A stretch of 64,000 bases of DNA from Inonotus obliquus (taxonomy: Eukaryota; Basidiomycota; Agaricomycetes; Hymenochaetales; Hymenochaetaceae). The stretch covers positions 186,001 to 250,000 of the forward strand of contig JAJHTX010000009.1 of NCBI GenBank assembly GCA_032164295.1, in the 5' to 3' direction. The position numbers and the translations under genes are program-made. Below the pieces are notes generated by a model that saw nothing but the letters and a program-made list of their open reading frames with translations, did not search any database and was not told the origin of the DNA. This document shows, in pieces, positions 24,309 through 35,710 of the stretch (positions within the stretch are counted from its first letter, which is position 1; each line of letters starts with the position of its first letter).

Positions 24309-27300
24309 CTAATCTTCCACGGTCGCCAGACTCTCTTTCATCTCTTCTTGCATCTAATAATCCAACGACACAACGACCAACCGACCAACCAACAACAGTC
24401 GGTGTCCGAGAGGAACGGAAACGCCCAAGACACGCAACAGCGAACCAATCAGTTCCCAGCCCCATAGGAATGAACAGTGAGTGATGGACAATGAATAATG
24501 AATAATGAATAACGAATAACGAATAATGAATAATGAATAACGAATGGCATAACGGGTACGTACCCAAGGCCGATCAACACCCTCTACATACTTCCTCGCA
24601 GGTCTCCTCCAACACGCTACTCGTTCAAGTTCGTCATACGTTCGTAAAGGGATGACAATACCTAATTCGTAGTTGACGATCTAATAGACAATAGACCATG
24701 CGTTAGCGTTTCACATACACGGAGAGATCGATTCGAATCGTAAGGGTAGCCGATATAAATGAATCGAAGAGTTGAAGGATGAGGGGGAGGGGAGGGGGAG
24801 GGGATATGAAGATGTTGTTACGGCACGACAAATGGCATACAGCGCCGAGGAGATCATGCGTGATAGGAACATGAGAACGATAACATGTATGTAAACAACC
24901 AATTGAACGACAATACGTACATTAAGTGAAGGTCTCTCCGCCGAACCCGATAAAGTCCCCCAAGCCGAGGGTGTAAAGTTATGAGAACCAATATACGCCC
25001 ATCCAATCACCTCCTCCTTCTTCTCTTTTCCATTTCTTTCATTTCGGTTATTGCTCCCTTTGTTCTCCGATAGGGTTTCATCTTCACTTTCATCAACTGC
25101 GACGTAACGTACACCTTCGTCAGCGCCGGTCAGCCTCGTTGTTTTCATGATTATCCTTACCTTTATCAATAACATCTGCGTCAACGACTCCGAGTGGCTG
25201 GTCACACATTTCCGCTCTTCGTCCATCAACCCTTAATGCCGTAGACGCGGATGTATGTGCGCCTTTGCCTTTGAAAGTAGCGACGATCATCTATTAGATA
25301 GTACAGGATACCATTCAAGTTAGTTAATTTCGGATATAACGTTATGAGATAAGAATGTTAAAGGGGCTCAAATAATATCGATATTGATGGTGGAGCGTGG
25401 TTGGTTACCACCCGTCATCCATCATCCATACATTCAGTGATCCAGCACAGCAGGCAACATAACATCCAACCAAGGTACCGGTACTTATGCCCGATACCCA
25501 ACCAATCGGAGTGAAGAATCGAGAAAGATCGGAAGAGATTGAATTCGCCACGTTGAAGACACGCGTCAAATAAAGAACAACAAGACTTTATAAATATCCA
25601 AGCAATTAAATGAGGGTGAAGAGAGAAGGTGGCCTGGTAATAGACGGTAGGCGGCAGCGATACTACCGGTACTCCCGTTTGCACCCGCAACACACATACA
25701 CATTGCCACCGTATTGCGTAATTCACCCAAAGCCAAGGATTGGGTATGCACAAGTGAATCGCCAACGGATAATGGCGAATCACTTCAAGAACGCAACCCA
25801 CAAAAGGTAAAGTCGCTTGGGAGACGAAGTCGAAGCCATGGATCCAGCAAAGCAGCGAAATCGAATCGTAATCGAAATCAAGCTCAAGATCATCTCAGAT
25901 CCCAAACTCAATCTCAAAATTCCCCAAACGTACTCTGTACGAAACAGAAGTACGAAAGGAGGCCAGAAGACCAACAACAAACGGACCAGAAGGAAGGTGC
26001 ATGAAGGACTAGAATATACGCACCTTCGAATGCATGAGCACACCACCACGTTTCGAATTCGAGTCGTAAAACAATTCTCGAGGGAAATTCTTCGCTTCCC
26101 ATTGTGCTTTCCTACAGAACATGGTTCCACCTCCCTATACGCCGCACACACGCCCACACAAAGGGAAACAAACAGTAGCAGTCAGCACGGAACTCCTTCA
26201 CCTCCCTCCCCTTGCGCAAAGAGAAGAGGCGGCGGTACAGGAACCGAGGGGAAATCTGAAGACGTACCGGTACACCAAGCACGCTATCCTTCACAGTCTG
26301 CCAACTCGGAAACAAAATCATAACAGGCGGCCAGGGTAACTTCGCTCTCTGACTCCTCGGTTTATCAAGCCACACTCTCGCACTCTCTCCACACGCCGAA
26401 CAATAAAACTCGTTCATCCACTGTGTCGAGTACGTTCCAATACTCGATCCCTACCCAAAAAAGGAGTTGACAATGCGATCACGTACTTGACAGGAGGAGG
26501 ACGGGGAAGGGGAAAGGACATACCTGACACTCCAAGACAACCTCTTTACCCTTTCCTTTCTGCGGATACGCTCCAAGCTCCTTCACAGCACTCATAAGCG
26601 CCGTATGGCCCGTCCGTACAACTTGTTCCCAACCCTCATGTTTCCCCGCAATCGACGCAACCATCTTCACCCTGACTTTCGACCAGTCCCACCGCATTCG
26701 GAGTTCCGACAGAGCTTCAATCGGAAGCTCTGGAAATTCCTGCGATTATGCAATCATCAGTTTGTCAATTTGTTTGTTTGGTATTTTCATAGGACGCGAA
26801 TCAGATAGGTGGTTGGAGGGATTTTTGGAGGTCGAAAGATGATTTGTGTGCGGGGAAGACTCACATCCCCGTCAAGGAATTTGTTCAATGCAGCAGGTAC
26901 GTTCAACGCATGTAACACCCTCTGCAGAGTCCCAGGAAAGTCGCTCGCCTTGGGATCATGCCTAATCGTCGTCCGACGCATCGGAACATCCTGCACCCAA
27001 GCAGTCTAAAATGTTCTCTCATCAGCACAGAATTCGTAATGAAGGAGAGTTGAAGGAGAGAAGGAACACGAACGTTCTCGATATCTCTCCAATCATACTC
27101 GATGAAATTCGCTGTAGGTACGACGACTCGTAACCTCCCATCTTTATAGAATAACTATAACAAGAATCATTCACCGAGCATACCATCACCTAAACAAGCT
27201 CACTTACCAGCATAAGCTATCCAATCCGTACCACACCCATACTCAATTAATGACGCACAATCCACTAGCATTAGACACACACATACCTTAATATGCATAC

Positions 27301-28467
27301 ATCCCCTCCCATTCCTAATAAACGGTTTCGTCATAATCAAATTCGGTGCAAGCTCTTTCACTCCCGAGTTTCCATCTTCTCCAGGTTGGTTTACAATTAC
27401 GATAGGAGTTGTAGGTTCGAAGAAGGTGTATAACCACTCCATAGAGTTTGAATAAGAGGATAGGATCGCTAGAGTTACTTCGGATTTCTGGGAGGAGGTG
27501 AGAATCATTGCTAAATAGCGGGACGAAGAGAAACAAAGTAGACGTACAGGCCCAATTATCTCAGATAATCTGAACGTAGGTCTAATATCCTTATTTCTAT
27601 CCACAAGTCGATTCGCAATCTGTCGAGTCTCGCCCTCCCAGAACAGTAATTCATGCTTCTTCTCGTTGATATTTTCTTTCTCCTTATCCTTATCCTTCTC
27701 TTTCTCCTTTCCATACTTTCTAGTCCCAGCCTCAGCCACAGCCACAGGTCCGAGCGCGTTCGCAGAGCCAGAAATAGTAGGAGGAGCAGGTGAGGAACGT
27801 TGTTTCTTCGTTGGAGGGGATACAGCACCAGCGTACTGCTTGTTCCCAATCGCAATCGATCCTGTCTCGGTACCATCCTCTCGTCCACGCTTCACGCCGA
27901 TTCCAGTACCATCTTTCTTCATCCTCTCAACTCTCTCCAACCTCTCCCTCTCCATCCTCGCTCTCTCACTCAAAAACGTCGGTTTCTCGCATTCGCTCTC
28001 CTTGGTTTCTCCACCTCCACTAGTATGCTCTCCTTCTTGTTTCCCATTTCCATTTCCATTTCCATTCCCACTCGCGCTCGCATCTCCTCTTCCATCCTCT
28101 CGAGTATCCCTTTCCGAAGCCTCACCACTCCTCACTGAATCCCTCCCCTCAGTCAACTGAGTCCGAGTCTGACTACCCAGCGGAGATTGCCTAGTAGATC
28201 CCATTCTCCCTTCATCCCTCGTATCAACTTTCGAAGCCTCGATAGCAGCAGCCAAATCTCTCTGGAACTGTTCTTCCTCATCCACATCGTCTGTACGCGT
28301 CACAACAGGTCGTCGTGGCCTATCCGCTTCTTGTAAACTCAATTCAATCGCTCTACAACACAATATTCCGTTTTTCAGTCTTCCCCTGCATCCCAAAAAA
28401 ACTCAGAGAGAGGACGGAGAAGTTGAACTAACCGCCGAATCTGCTCGTCTTCATCCATTCTGTCCAT
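24309..28467 (-). CDS. TDP1: Tyrosyl-DNA phosphodiesterase 1 with N-terminal UIMs
   Basis: Removes topoisomerase I peptides and other adducts from DNA 3' ends. Thirteen exons: 28467-28433, 28352-27548, 27487-27287, 27216-27208, 27154-27074, 27005-26865, 26739-26524, 26450-26268, 26134-26024, 25290-25161, 25114-24921, 24680-24564, 24353-24309; 755 aa, all phases consistent. The N-terminus has two ubiquitin-interacting-like motifs (DEDEQIRRAIELSLQEA and EEEQFQRDLAAAIEASK) and a Gly-Asn-rich linker. Family marks follow: FWEGETRQIANRL, FRLSEIIGP, first H-x-K motif CMHIK, VVVPTANFIEYDWRDIENT, GSSIGTY, second H-x-K motif MHSK, GWAYIGSHNFTPSAWG, and the C-terminal NYELGIVIPLR...RPWMQEE. Exon 4 is a 9-nt microexon (Leu-Met-Leu). 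Intron 9 is 733 bp. Both catalytic H-x-K motifs end exactly at an exon border. An in-frame start further upstream cannot be excluded; 28467 directly precedes the UIM. Confidence 0.93.
24485..24545 (+). repeat. GAATAAT/GAATAAC heptamer array in last TDP1 intron
   Basis: About eight copies of gaataat or gaataac within the 210-bp intron 24354-24563. Confidence 0.8.
25291..26023 (-). other. 733-bp intron of TDP1
   Basis: Begins GTGCGT directly after the second catalytic H-x-K codons and ends CTAATAG. It is about ten times longer than most introns here. Terminal inverted repeats or coding exons were not found. It may be an expanded intron or carry an old insertion. Confidence 0.7.
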
Positions 28468-28812
28468 AGTAGATTTCAGGAGGACAAGGTTGTAATGGTG
28501 GTGCAAGTCCTCTACTTCTCGATCGTGTCTTTGTTTAGCTTCGTAAGTCCCGTGACTCGCGCCAAAGCGCGTGCACACCGACTCAACCATGAACCAAGCC
28601 CAACGACTGAGTGAGAACCATAGAAATTATATTCCATTGGTCTATGTAATACACTATGCATATGTTATGCACGTCGCATGCAGGTATGGAAAGCGAGATC
28701 AGGAAAGAAATTAAGAAATTGAAGAAATGCTGATATTGGAAGAGAGAAAACTGAGGATGGAACGTGCTAGACTTCGTGTGGAAGGAGACAATCAACTAAA
28801 GAGTATTCATAC
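28468..28812. other. Intergenic region, aconitase 3' end to TDP1 start
   Basis: 345 bp between two minus-strand genes, so it contains the aconitase 3' UTR and the TDP1 promoter. No further feature seen. Confidence 0.5.
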
Positions 28813-31594
28813 TCAGTTGCCCTTTGCCTTTTTCGCCATCTACATTAAAGAGAGTCAGTATACGCTTCCTTGGAAGGTGCATACAGAAAGCACATACCAA
28901 GTTCAAAGCAGAGCCAGCCTTGAACCACTCAATCTGTCCCTCATTGAAAGAATGTGCGAGCTCAACCTCCTCGACACTTCCGTCATTGTGCTTAATCTCA
29001 AGAGTCAAGTTCTTTCCAGGGACGAAACTCTCCAAGCCCTTGATCGTGACCCGGTCATCAGGTCGCAGACGGTCGTAGTCATCTGGGTTCACGAACGTCA
29101 AAGCAAGCATACCCTGCTTCTTCAAGTTCGTCTCATGGATACGAGCGAACGACTTGACAATGATAGCGAGACCACCAAGGTAGCGAGGCTCGAGTGCGGC
29201 ATGCTCACGCGAAGAACCCTCGCCGTAGTTCGAGTCACCGATGACAACCCACTTGATGCCCCGGTCGCGGTAGTATGCAGCAGTTTGTGGGACACCATCC
29301 CATTCACCGGTCAACTGGTTCTTCACCTTGTTTGCCTCGCCGTTCTCAGAGTTAATGGCACCAATCAAGCAGTTCTGTGAGATGTTTTGGAGATGGCCAC
29401 GGTACTTGAGCCATGGACCGCCAGCGGAGATGTGGTCAGTTGCTAGATAACATTTAGTATGCCTGCAACGCCTTTTATCCCGGGAAATACTCACTGCACT
29501 TGCCCTTAACCTTGATCAAGACCGGGAGGTCAGTCGGGGTCCTACCATCCCACGGTTGGAAGGGTGCAAGCTTCTGAAGTCGGTCACTCTTTGGGTCAAT
29601 CGCAACCTGTACGCTTGCACGGTTCTCGGGTGGTGCCTGGTAAGTGTTTTCGCCTGCGTCATATCCTCGTGGAGGCAGCTCAAAGCCAGATGGCTCAGAG
29701 AACTTGAATGGCTTGCCGTCCGCGCCAGTAAGTGTGTCCTTAGTAGGGTTAAAGGTCAAGTCGCCAGAGAATACAAGAGCAGTGACGAGATCCGGAGAGG
29801 TGACAAATGCGTGGGTGGCGGGGTTCGCGTCGTTACGGCCGGTGAAGTTACGATTGTATGAAGTGACGACTGACAAACTCATAAAGATCAAGTCGATACG
29901 AAAACGAGGTTAGATCACTCACTCGAGTTCTTGACACCCTTCGGGACATCCTGACGATCCCATTGACCAATGCATGGACCACAAGCGTTCGCAAGAACAA
30001 GACCACCGGCCTGCTCGAAAACGTCGATCAAACCATCACGGGCAATCGTCGCGCGGACCTGTTCAGAACCAGGAGTGATTGTAAACTTGCTCTTCGCCGT
30101 CAAACCGTGGTCAAGAGCCTCCTTCGCGATGTGCGCCGAACGTGTCATGTCTTCATATGACGAGTTGGTGCAAGAACCGATAAGTCCGACCTTGAGCTCC
30201 TGTGGCCACTCGTTCTTCTTCACTTCCTCGGCAAACTTGGAAATCGGCGTCGCAAGATCGGGCGTGAACGGTCCATTGATGTGAGGCTCAAGCTCAGAAA
30301 GGTTAATTTCGATGAGCTGATCGTACTCCGCGTTCTTATCTGCCTGGAGATTGTGCTCGAAAGATTTTGCATACTCCGCAATATCTCCGCGCTTCGTGGC
30401 ATTCAGGTAATCGACCATCCGCCTATTGAATGGGAAGAGCGAGGTCGTAGCGCCTATTTCCGCACCCATGTTACAAATCGTAGCCATACCCGTGCATGAC
30501 AAAGATTCGACACCGGGACCATGATATTCAACAATAGCGCCAGTTCCACCTTTGACCGTAAGAATGCCAGCAACTTTGAGAATGACGTCTGAAACGGCGT
30601 CAGATACGCCGGCCTTCATGATCAACGAAAACATGATAACTGACCCTTTGGCGTTGTCCAACCACCAATCTTTCCGGTAAGGTTAACGCCGATGACCTTC
30701 GGACACTTGAGTTCCCACGGGAGGTCGGCCATCACGTCAACCGCATCAGCACCACCGACACCGCATGCAACCATTCCCAGACCGCCAGCGTTCGGGGTGT
30801 GAGAATCCGTACCGATCATGAGTCCACCGGGGAATGCGTAGTTTTCGAGGATGATCTGGTGAATGATACCAGAGCCAGGGCGCCAGAATCCCATTCCGTA
30901 CTAGAAGAAAAGTCAGCAAAGAGCGTTCTCTATAAAGTCTGTCACTGACTTTGGCTGTTGCGGTAGCCAAAAAGTCGTAAACCTCCTTGTTGATGTCGAT
31001 TGCGCGTTTAAGATCCGCCTCGCCACCGATCTGTGCCTCTATCAAATGGTCGCAGTGTACGGTAGTTGGCACAGCTACGGTGTCCATTCCTGACGACATG
31101 AACTGAAGAATAGCCATCTGAAGGGGAATTAGTATACGATATCACATGCCAAGTCAGAGTCTCACAGACCTGCGCTGTCGCATCTTGGCAGGCTACGCGC
31201 TGGATAAGACGTCGAGTCAGTCGTTTTCTCTGTACGGCCAAAAGTCGCTTACGTCTGGTCTGAGCTTGAGGTAAGTTGTGCCTCTCTCAATTTCCTGGTT
31301 ATGGGGATCGTCAAGATGCCCATATAGGACCTTTTCTGAGAGGGTCAATGGTCGGTTCAACCTGTGCTGACGTCAGTCGGTTGTGCTTTCGGACAGCACG
31401 AGAAGACGGACATACCTTGAACGAATGACTGCGAGGTTATCCTCGATTCGCTGGTAGTTGATGTAGTTGTTAGGCTCAAGCCTACTCATAGGTACTTTTG
31501 TATCGCCAATGCGCGGTGCGGCGGTAGCCAGACCGGCGGCGAGGCGCTTTACAGACTTGACCGCAGTAGCGGTCTTAGACGCTAGGTTGAACAT
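28813..31594 (-). CDS. ACO1: Aconitate hydratase, mitochondrial
   Basis: Interconverts citrate and isocitrate in the TCA cycle with a [4Fe-4S] cluster. Nine exons (31594-31416, 31361-31253, 31199-31170, 31117-30950, 30900-30645, 30588-29923, 29869-29496, 29443-28898, 28839-28813) give 784 aa, the usual length of the mitochondrial enzyme. The N-terminus [22 protein letters not shown] is a typical mitochondrial presequence. Conserved blocks: [46 protein letters not shown] and [11 protein letters not shown] (cluster cysteines), [18 protein letters not shown] and [19 protein letters not shown] in the swivelling domain. The last exon is 27 nt and adds a Lys-rich tail. The ATG at 31594 is the first in frame. 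The gene is divergent from BiP, 1.35 kb away. Identification is unambiguous. Confidence 0.97.
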
Positions 31595-32944
31595 CGTCAA
31601 GAACGACGGGCGGGGTCGTTAGAAGAGGGAGATGGTGGAGGACGGAGAGAGAGAAGGGATAATTTAACTGATTGGAGGGAGTCGCCGGATTCGGCCGCCT
31701 AATCACCTCAATACAGCTACCAGGCCAATCACAGCTCGTCCGTTTCGTGCAGCTCATCCGGTCATTTCCTCTCGTAATTCCAACCGCGGTCTTTCGTCTC
31801 TTCTGCCATTATGTTCTTATTACTGCGTAACATATTGTTTCTGCTTTATTTATGAGTATTTTAACGATATTTTTGTTCACTGTCATCAGTACCGTCGGCC
31901 GTCCGGATCCCTTGTCCAATTCTGCGCTGGCGGTCGAATCACCTCCGTTTGCTGCCGACTTTCCCCGGGTCACGTTCTCTTTCTTCCGTACAATGGGCAG
32001 TCATCCTTGGCAGTCAGAGCAGATAGGTTAACTACCTCAAAAATACATAATAGCTGAATGAACAAGCACTAAGACGAGAGATACCAAAGAGAATGTCGCC
32101 TCCTTTCAGGCAAGCGGTAAGCACCCAACATGCACCAATAATCCAACGCCTACGGACAGAACGCACGAGAAGAATTACACTTTACCAGTAAAATTCCACA
32201 TCCTCGTCTACGTGTCGCATCCGCATCGTCACAAAGTCCGGAAAATTCTTTCGCATACGAGAAAGCTACGTGTCGTGACGTGTACGCAAAGCGGAATGCG
32301 TCACCATCGGAATCGTCGGATGCGCTCACTTCGAATCACAGCGACCGCTTCCACTGCGCTGCTCCATCACCGCCCAGCACCGATACCAAACTGCATCAGT
32401 CCGCCGATACTGCCCTCTCCATGCGTTAGCCAACGACAGACTCTTCCCAATAACAGAGAAAAAGAGTAGACGCCTCAGAGGAACCAATCAGCCCGTCCCA
32501 TCAACACAAATAGTGTAACAAGGAGAAATAAAGATGGTGCCGAACGGGCAAAGTCACCGACGACAAGCATCCAAAGAATGCGTCTGTGCTCATAATATGC
32601 ACCGCCAAATTCTCATCACAGGCGAGTCTGTTCTTGGGAAGAATCAAAGAGAAAATCATCGAAATTTTCTTGTGTTTAAAGAAAGAAGTGCACGTGACTT
32701 AGTGGTGTCATGTGACGCAGAATGGTACAGAAAGAGGTTGACGTGTCAACAAGTGTGTTACCCATCGACGTGGCACTTTGCCTTGACCATTATAAAAACT
32801 TTAAGCCTGTCCGTCACAGACTCAACACTCATCCATTACCATCTCTCTATCTCTTTCCCTTCTTCTACCCTTCATAATATCGTCCTCCTTCATTGTCAGG
32901 ACTTAGAAAGGAAAAGGACCATAGGAATAGAATCAAGGACCAAG
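31595..32944. other. Divergent intergenic region aconitase / BiP
   Basis: 1.35 kb that must hold both promoters. Apart from the ACGTG-box cluster and TATA box near BiP, no gene or repeat is recognised; small open frames lack support. Confidence 0.55.
32690..32800 (+). promoter_or_regulatory. BiP promoter: cluster of ACGTG/UPRE-like boxes and TATA box
   Basis: Four related boxes lie within about 85 bp: GCACGTGAC (32690-32698), CATGTGACG (32709-32717), TGACGTGTC (32739-32747) and GACGTGGC (32767-32774). A TATA box (TATAAAA, 32791-32797) follows, about 150 bp before the ATG. TGACGTG-type sequences are bound by bZIP factors of the Hac1/XBP1 class in the unfolded protein response, which is known to induce BiP. 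Binding here is inferred. Confidence 0.6.
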
Positions 32945-35298
32945 ATGTCCCGCTCACTGCCTCGAAGGCCAACGCGGACTCACGCAAGACGCGTTGCGTC
33001 CACTGTCTCCCTTCTCTGCCTGGCTTTCATTGCCCTCATTTGTTTATGTCCCATCTCAGCTCGTGCTGATGATGATGCTCGTTCTGAGTATGGACCCGTC
33101 ATTGGTATCGGTGAGTAGCTCTTGTTATAGAGTGCGGTGAGGAATCTATGCTAAGATGCTTTGTTCGTAGATCTTGGTACAACGTGAGTATTGTATTTCA
33201 TATAGCGTTGAGTCGTTAAAGCAGTTGCTAACGAGCCTTTCACCACAAAACAAAGTTATTCTTGTGTTGGGTGAGTTTTACTATTTCTTCCAACATCATA
33301 AGAAAACGCGTTTTCTAACTTCTTCTCAATACAGTGTACAACGAGGCGGCCGGGTAGAAATCATCGCAAACGACCAAGGACATCGCATTACCCCTTCATG
33401 GGTCTCCTTCACAGACGACGAACGTCTCATCGGTGACGCAGCAAAGAATGCTTTCCACTCTAATCCTGAAAACACAGTCTTTGACGCTAAGCGTCTCATT
33501 GGGCGACGATTCGATGACCCAGAGGTCAAGCGCGACACGAAGCACTGGCCCTTCAAGATCAAGGACAGGGGTGGAAAACCCATTATTGAGGTTAAGCACA
33601 AGGGCGAAGAACGTGAATTCGTGAGTTTATTGTCGAATTTCGCCGTTTTGTTACAAAGCGACTAAATGTGGGCTCTAGACTCCTGAGGAGATTAGCGCGA
33701 TGGTTCTTACGAAGATGAAGGAGACTGCCGAGGCCTACCTCGGTAGGAAGGTCACCCACGCTGTTGTTACCGTTCCCGCCTACTTCAACGACGCTCAGCG
33801 TCAGGCCACCAAGGATGCCGGAACGATCGCTGGTCTTACTGTCCTCCGTATCGTAAACGAACCCACTGCGGCAGCAATTGCCTACGGTCTTGACAAGAAG
33901 GGTGGCGAACAAAAGATCATCGTATACGACCTTGGTGGTGGTACTTTCGATGTATCCCTCCTTTCCATCGACGATGGTGTCTTTGAGGTCCTTGCAACTG
34001 CTGGTGACACTCACCTTGGTGGTGAAGATTTCGACAACCGTATCATTGACTACTTCGTCAAGCAGTACAAGAAGAAGACCGGAACTGACGTGTCGAAGAA
34101 CCTCCGTGCTCTGGGTAAACTCAAGCGCGAAGTCGAAAAGGCCAAGCGTACGCTCTCGAGCCAGCAATCTGTCCGACTTGAAATCGAATCCTTCGAGAAC
34201 GGTAATGACTTCTCCGAGACACTCACTCGCGCCAAGTTCGAGGAAATCAACATGGACCTCTTCCGTAAGACGATGAAGCCCGTCGAGCAGGTTCTCAAGG
34301 ATGCCGGTGTCAAGAAGGACGAGGTTGACGAAGTCGTGCTCGTCGGTGGTTCGACTCGTATCCCGAAGGTCCAACAGCTCCTCAAGGAGTACTTTGGTGG
34401 AAAGGAACCGTCCAAGGGAATTAACCCTGATGAAGCTGTTGCGTACGGTGCTGCTGTCCAGGGTGGTATTCTCGCTGGAGAGGAGGGAACTGGAGATGTC
34501 GTTCTTATTGACGTCTGCCCTCTTACGCTCGGTATTGAGACCACTGGTGGTGTCATGACCAAGCTTATTGCTCGTAACACTGTCATCCCTACGAAGAAAT
34601 CTCAGATGTACGTTGATTCCTTTCACATCTATCCTTTCTCTGTTATTGATTAATTGTCCTCTAGCTTCTCCACTGCGGCTGATAACCAACAGACCGTCCT
34701 TATCCAAGTCTACGAAGGCGAACGTTCCTTGACAAAAGACAACAACCTCCTCGGTAAATTCGAACTAACCGGTATTCCACCCGCACCACGAGGAGTCCCA
34801 CAAATCGAAGTCACTTTCGAAATCGACGCAAACGGTATAATGAAAGTCTCCGCCGCCGATAAAGGAACCGGAAAATTCGAATCAATAACAATCAAAAACG
34901 AAAAAGGTCGATTATCAGATGAAGAAATCCAACGTATGGTTCAAGAAGCAGAAGAATTCGCAGCTGAAGACGAAGCTCAACGAAAACGTATCGAAGCTAT
35001 GAACTCTCTCTCCAACTTCATCTACGGGATCAAATCTCAATTAGCAGACCAAGAAGGATTAGGAGGGAAACTTGAAGATGAAGATAAGAAAACGTTGTTG
35101 GATACGGTAAAGGACACAACGGACTGGGTTGAAACTGAAGGAGCTACTGCGACGTTGGAGGAATTAGAAGAGAAGATGACCGAAGTTCAGGGGATCGTTA
35201 ACCCTATTACTAGCAAGTTATATGGTAGTTCTGGTGGATCGTACGCTCCAGATGACGATGATGACCAGGAACCTTTCCGCTCTCATGACGAGCTGTAA
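32945..35298 (+). CDS. KAR2: ER-lumenal Hsp70 chaperone BiP/Kar2
   Basis: Folds and holds proteins in the endoplasmic reticulum and gates the translocon. Six exons (32945-33110, 33171-33183, 33256-33270, 33335-33620, 33679-34607, 34665-35298) give 680 aa. It starts with a basic region and a hydrophobic signal peptide ([19 protein letters not shown]), followed by the ATPase domain ([61 protein letters not shown]), linker and substrate-binding domain ([12 protein letters not shown]), and a lid. It ends SHDEL, the ER retrieval signal. Exons 2 and 3 are only 13 and 15 nt and encode the phosphate-binding DLGTTYSCVG loop. Codon usage is clean and C-ending in the large middle exon, as in highly expressed genes. 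A 371-codon open frame on the opposite strand (33592-34707) is a shadow. Confidence 0.97.
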
Positions 35299-35710
35299 CC
35301 CCATTCTCATCATTCCTCCCTCTTCCTTCTCTCATCCTCTTATTAGTATTTCAGTACAGTACATACACCGTACACCATTAACCTTTCCCCTTCGCTCTTC
35401 CCTTCTTGTCCGTTATCTGACTTCCTTTTTTTAACGTCTCAACAGCCGTCCTTTCACGTCTTTCTGTGTACACAAAAAAGACAGATAGACATTATTGGCT
35501 TTGCGTCTTTTGCAATAGAACGGGGTTTAAAAGGAGAGGAGAGAAAGGGTCGGTTGAGTGTGCTGAATAGAACTTATCTCCTGGATTTATGTATCGATCA
35601 ACATATGTGCGTATGAGAGTACATACTTGCGGACCTCATGAGTACTAGTAGCCTACCAGTACTACATCCACACATAACCGTATACCAACTACATAGTTAT
35701 AACATATCAT
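35299..35710. other. BiP 3' flank
   Basis: 3' UTR and intergenic DNA between BiP and the hAT-type element. It contains pyrimidine-rich tracts and no gene. Confidence 0.5.

Noticed and set aside
25714..26323. Plus-strand frames inside the TDP1 region (96 and 168 codons)
   Set aside because: They overlap the long intron and catalytic exons of TDP1 and look like random charged sequence.
27666..28160. 164-codon plus-strand frame rich in Ser, Phe and Pro
   Set aside because: Antisense of the Lys/Glu/Gly-rich linker of TDP1 exon 2.
33592..34707. 371-codon open frame on the minus strand, antisense to BiP
   Set aside because: Shadow of the highly biased codon usage of the Hsp70 gene; long antisense frames are a common feature of Hsp70 genes and there is no intron or family support.
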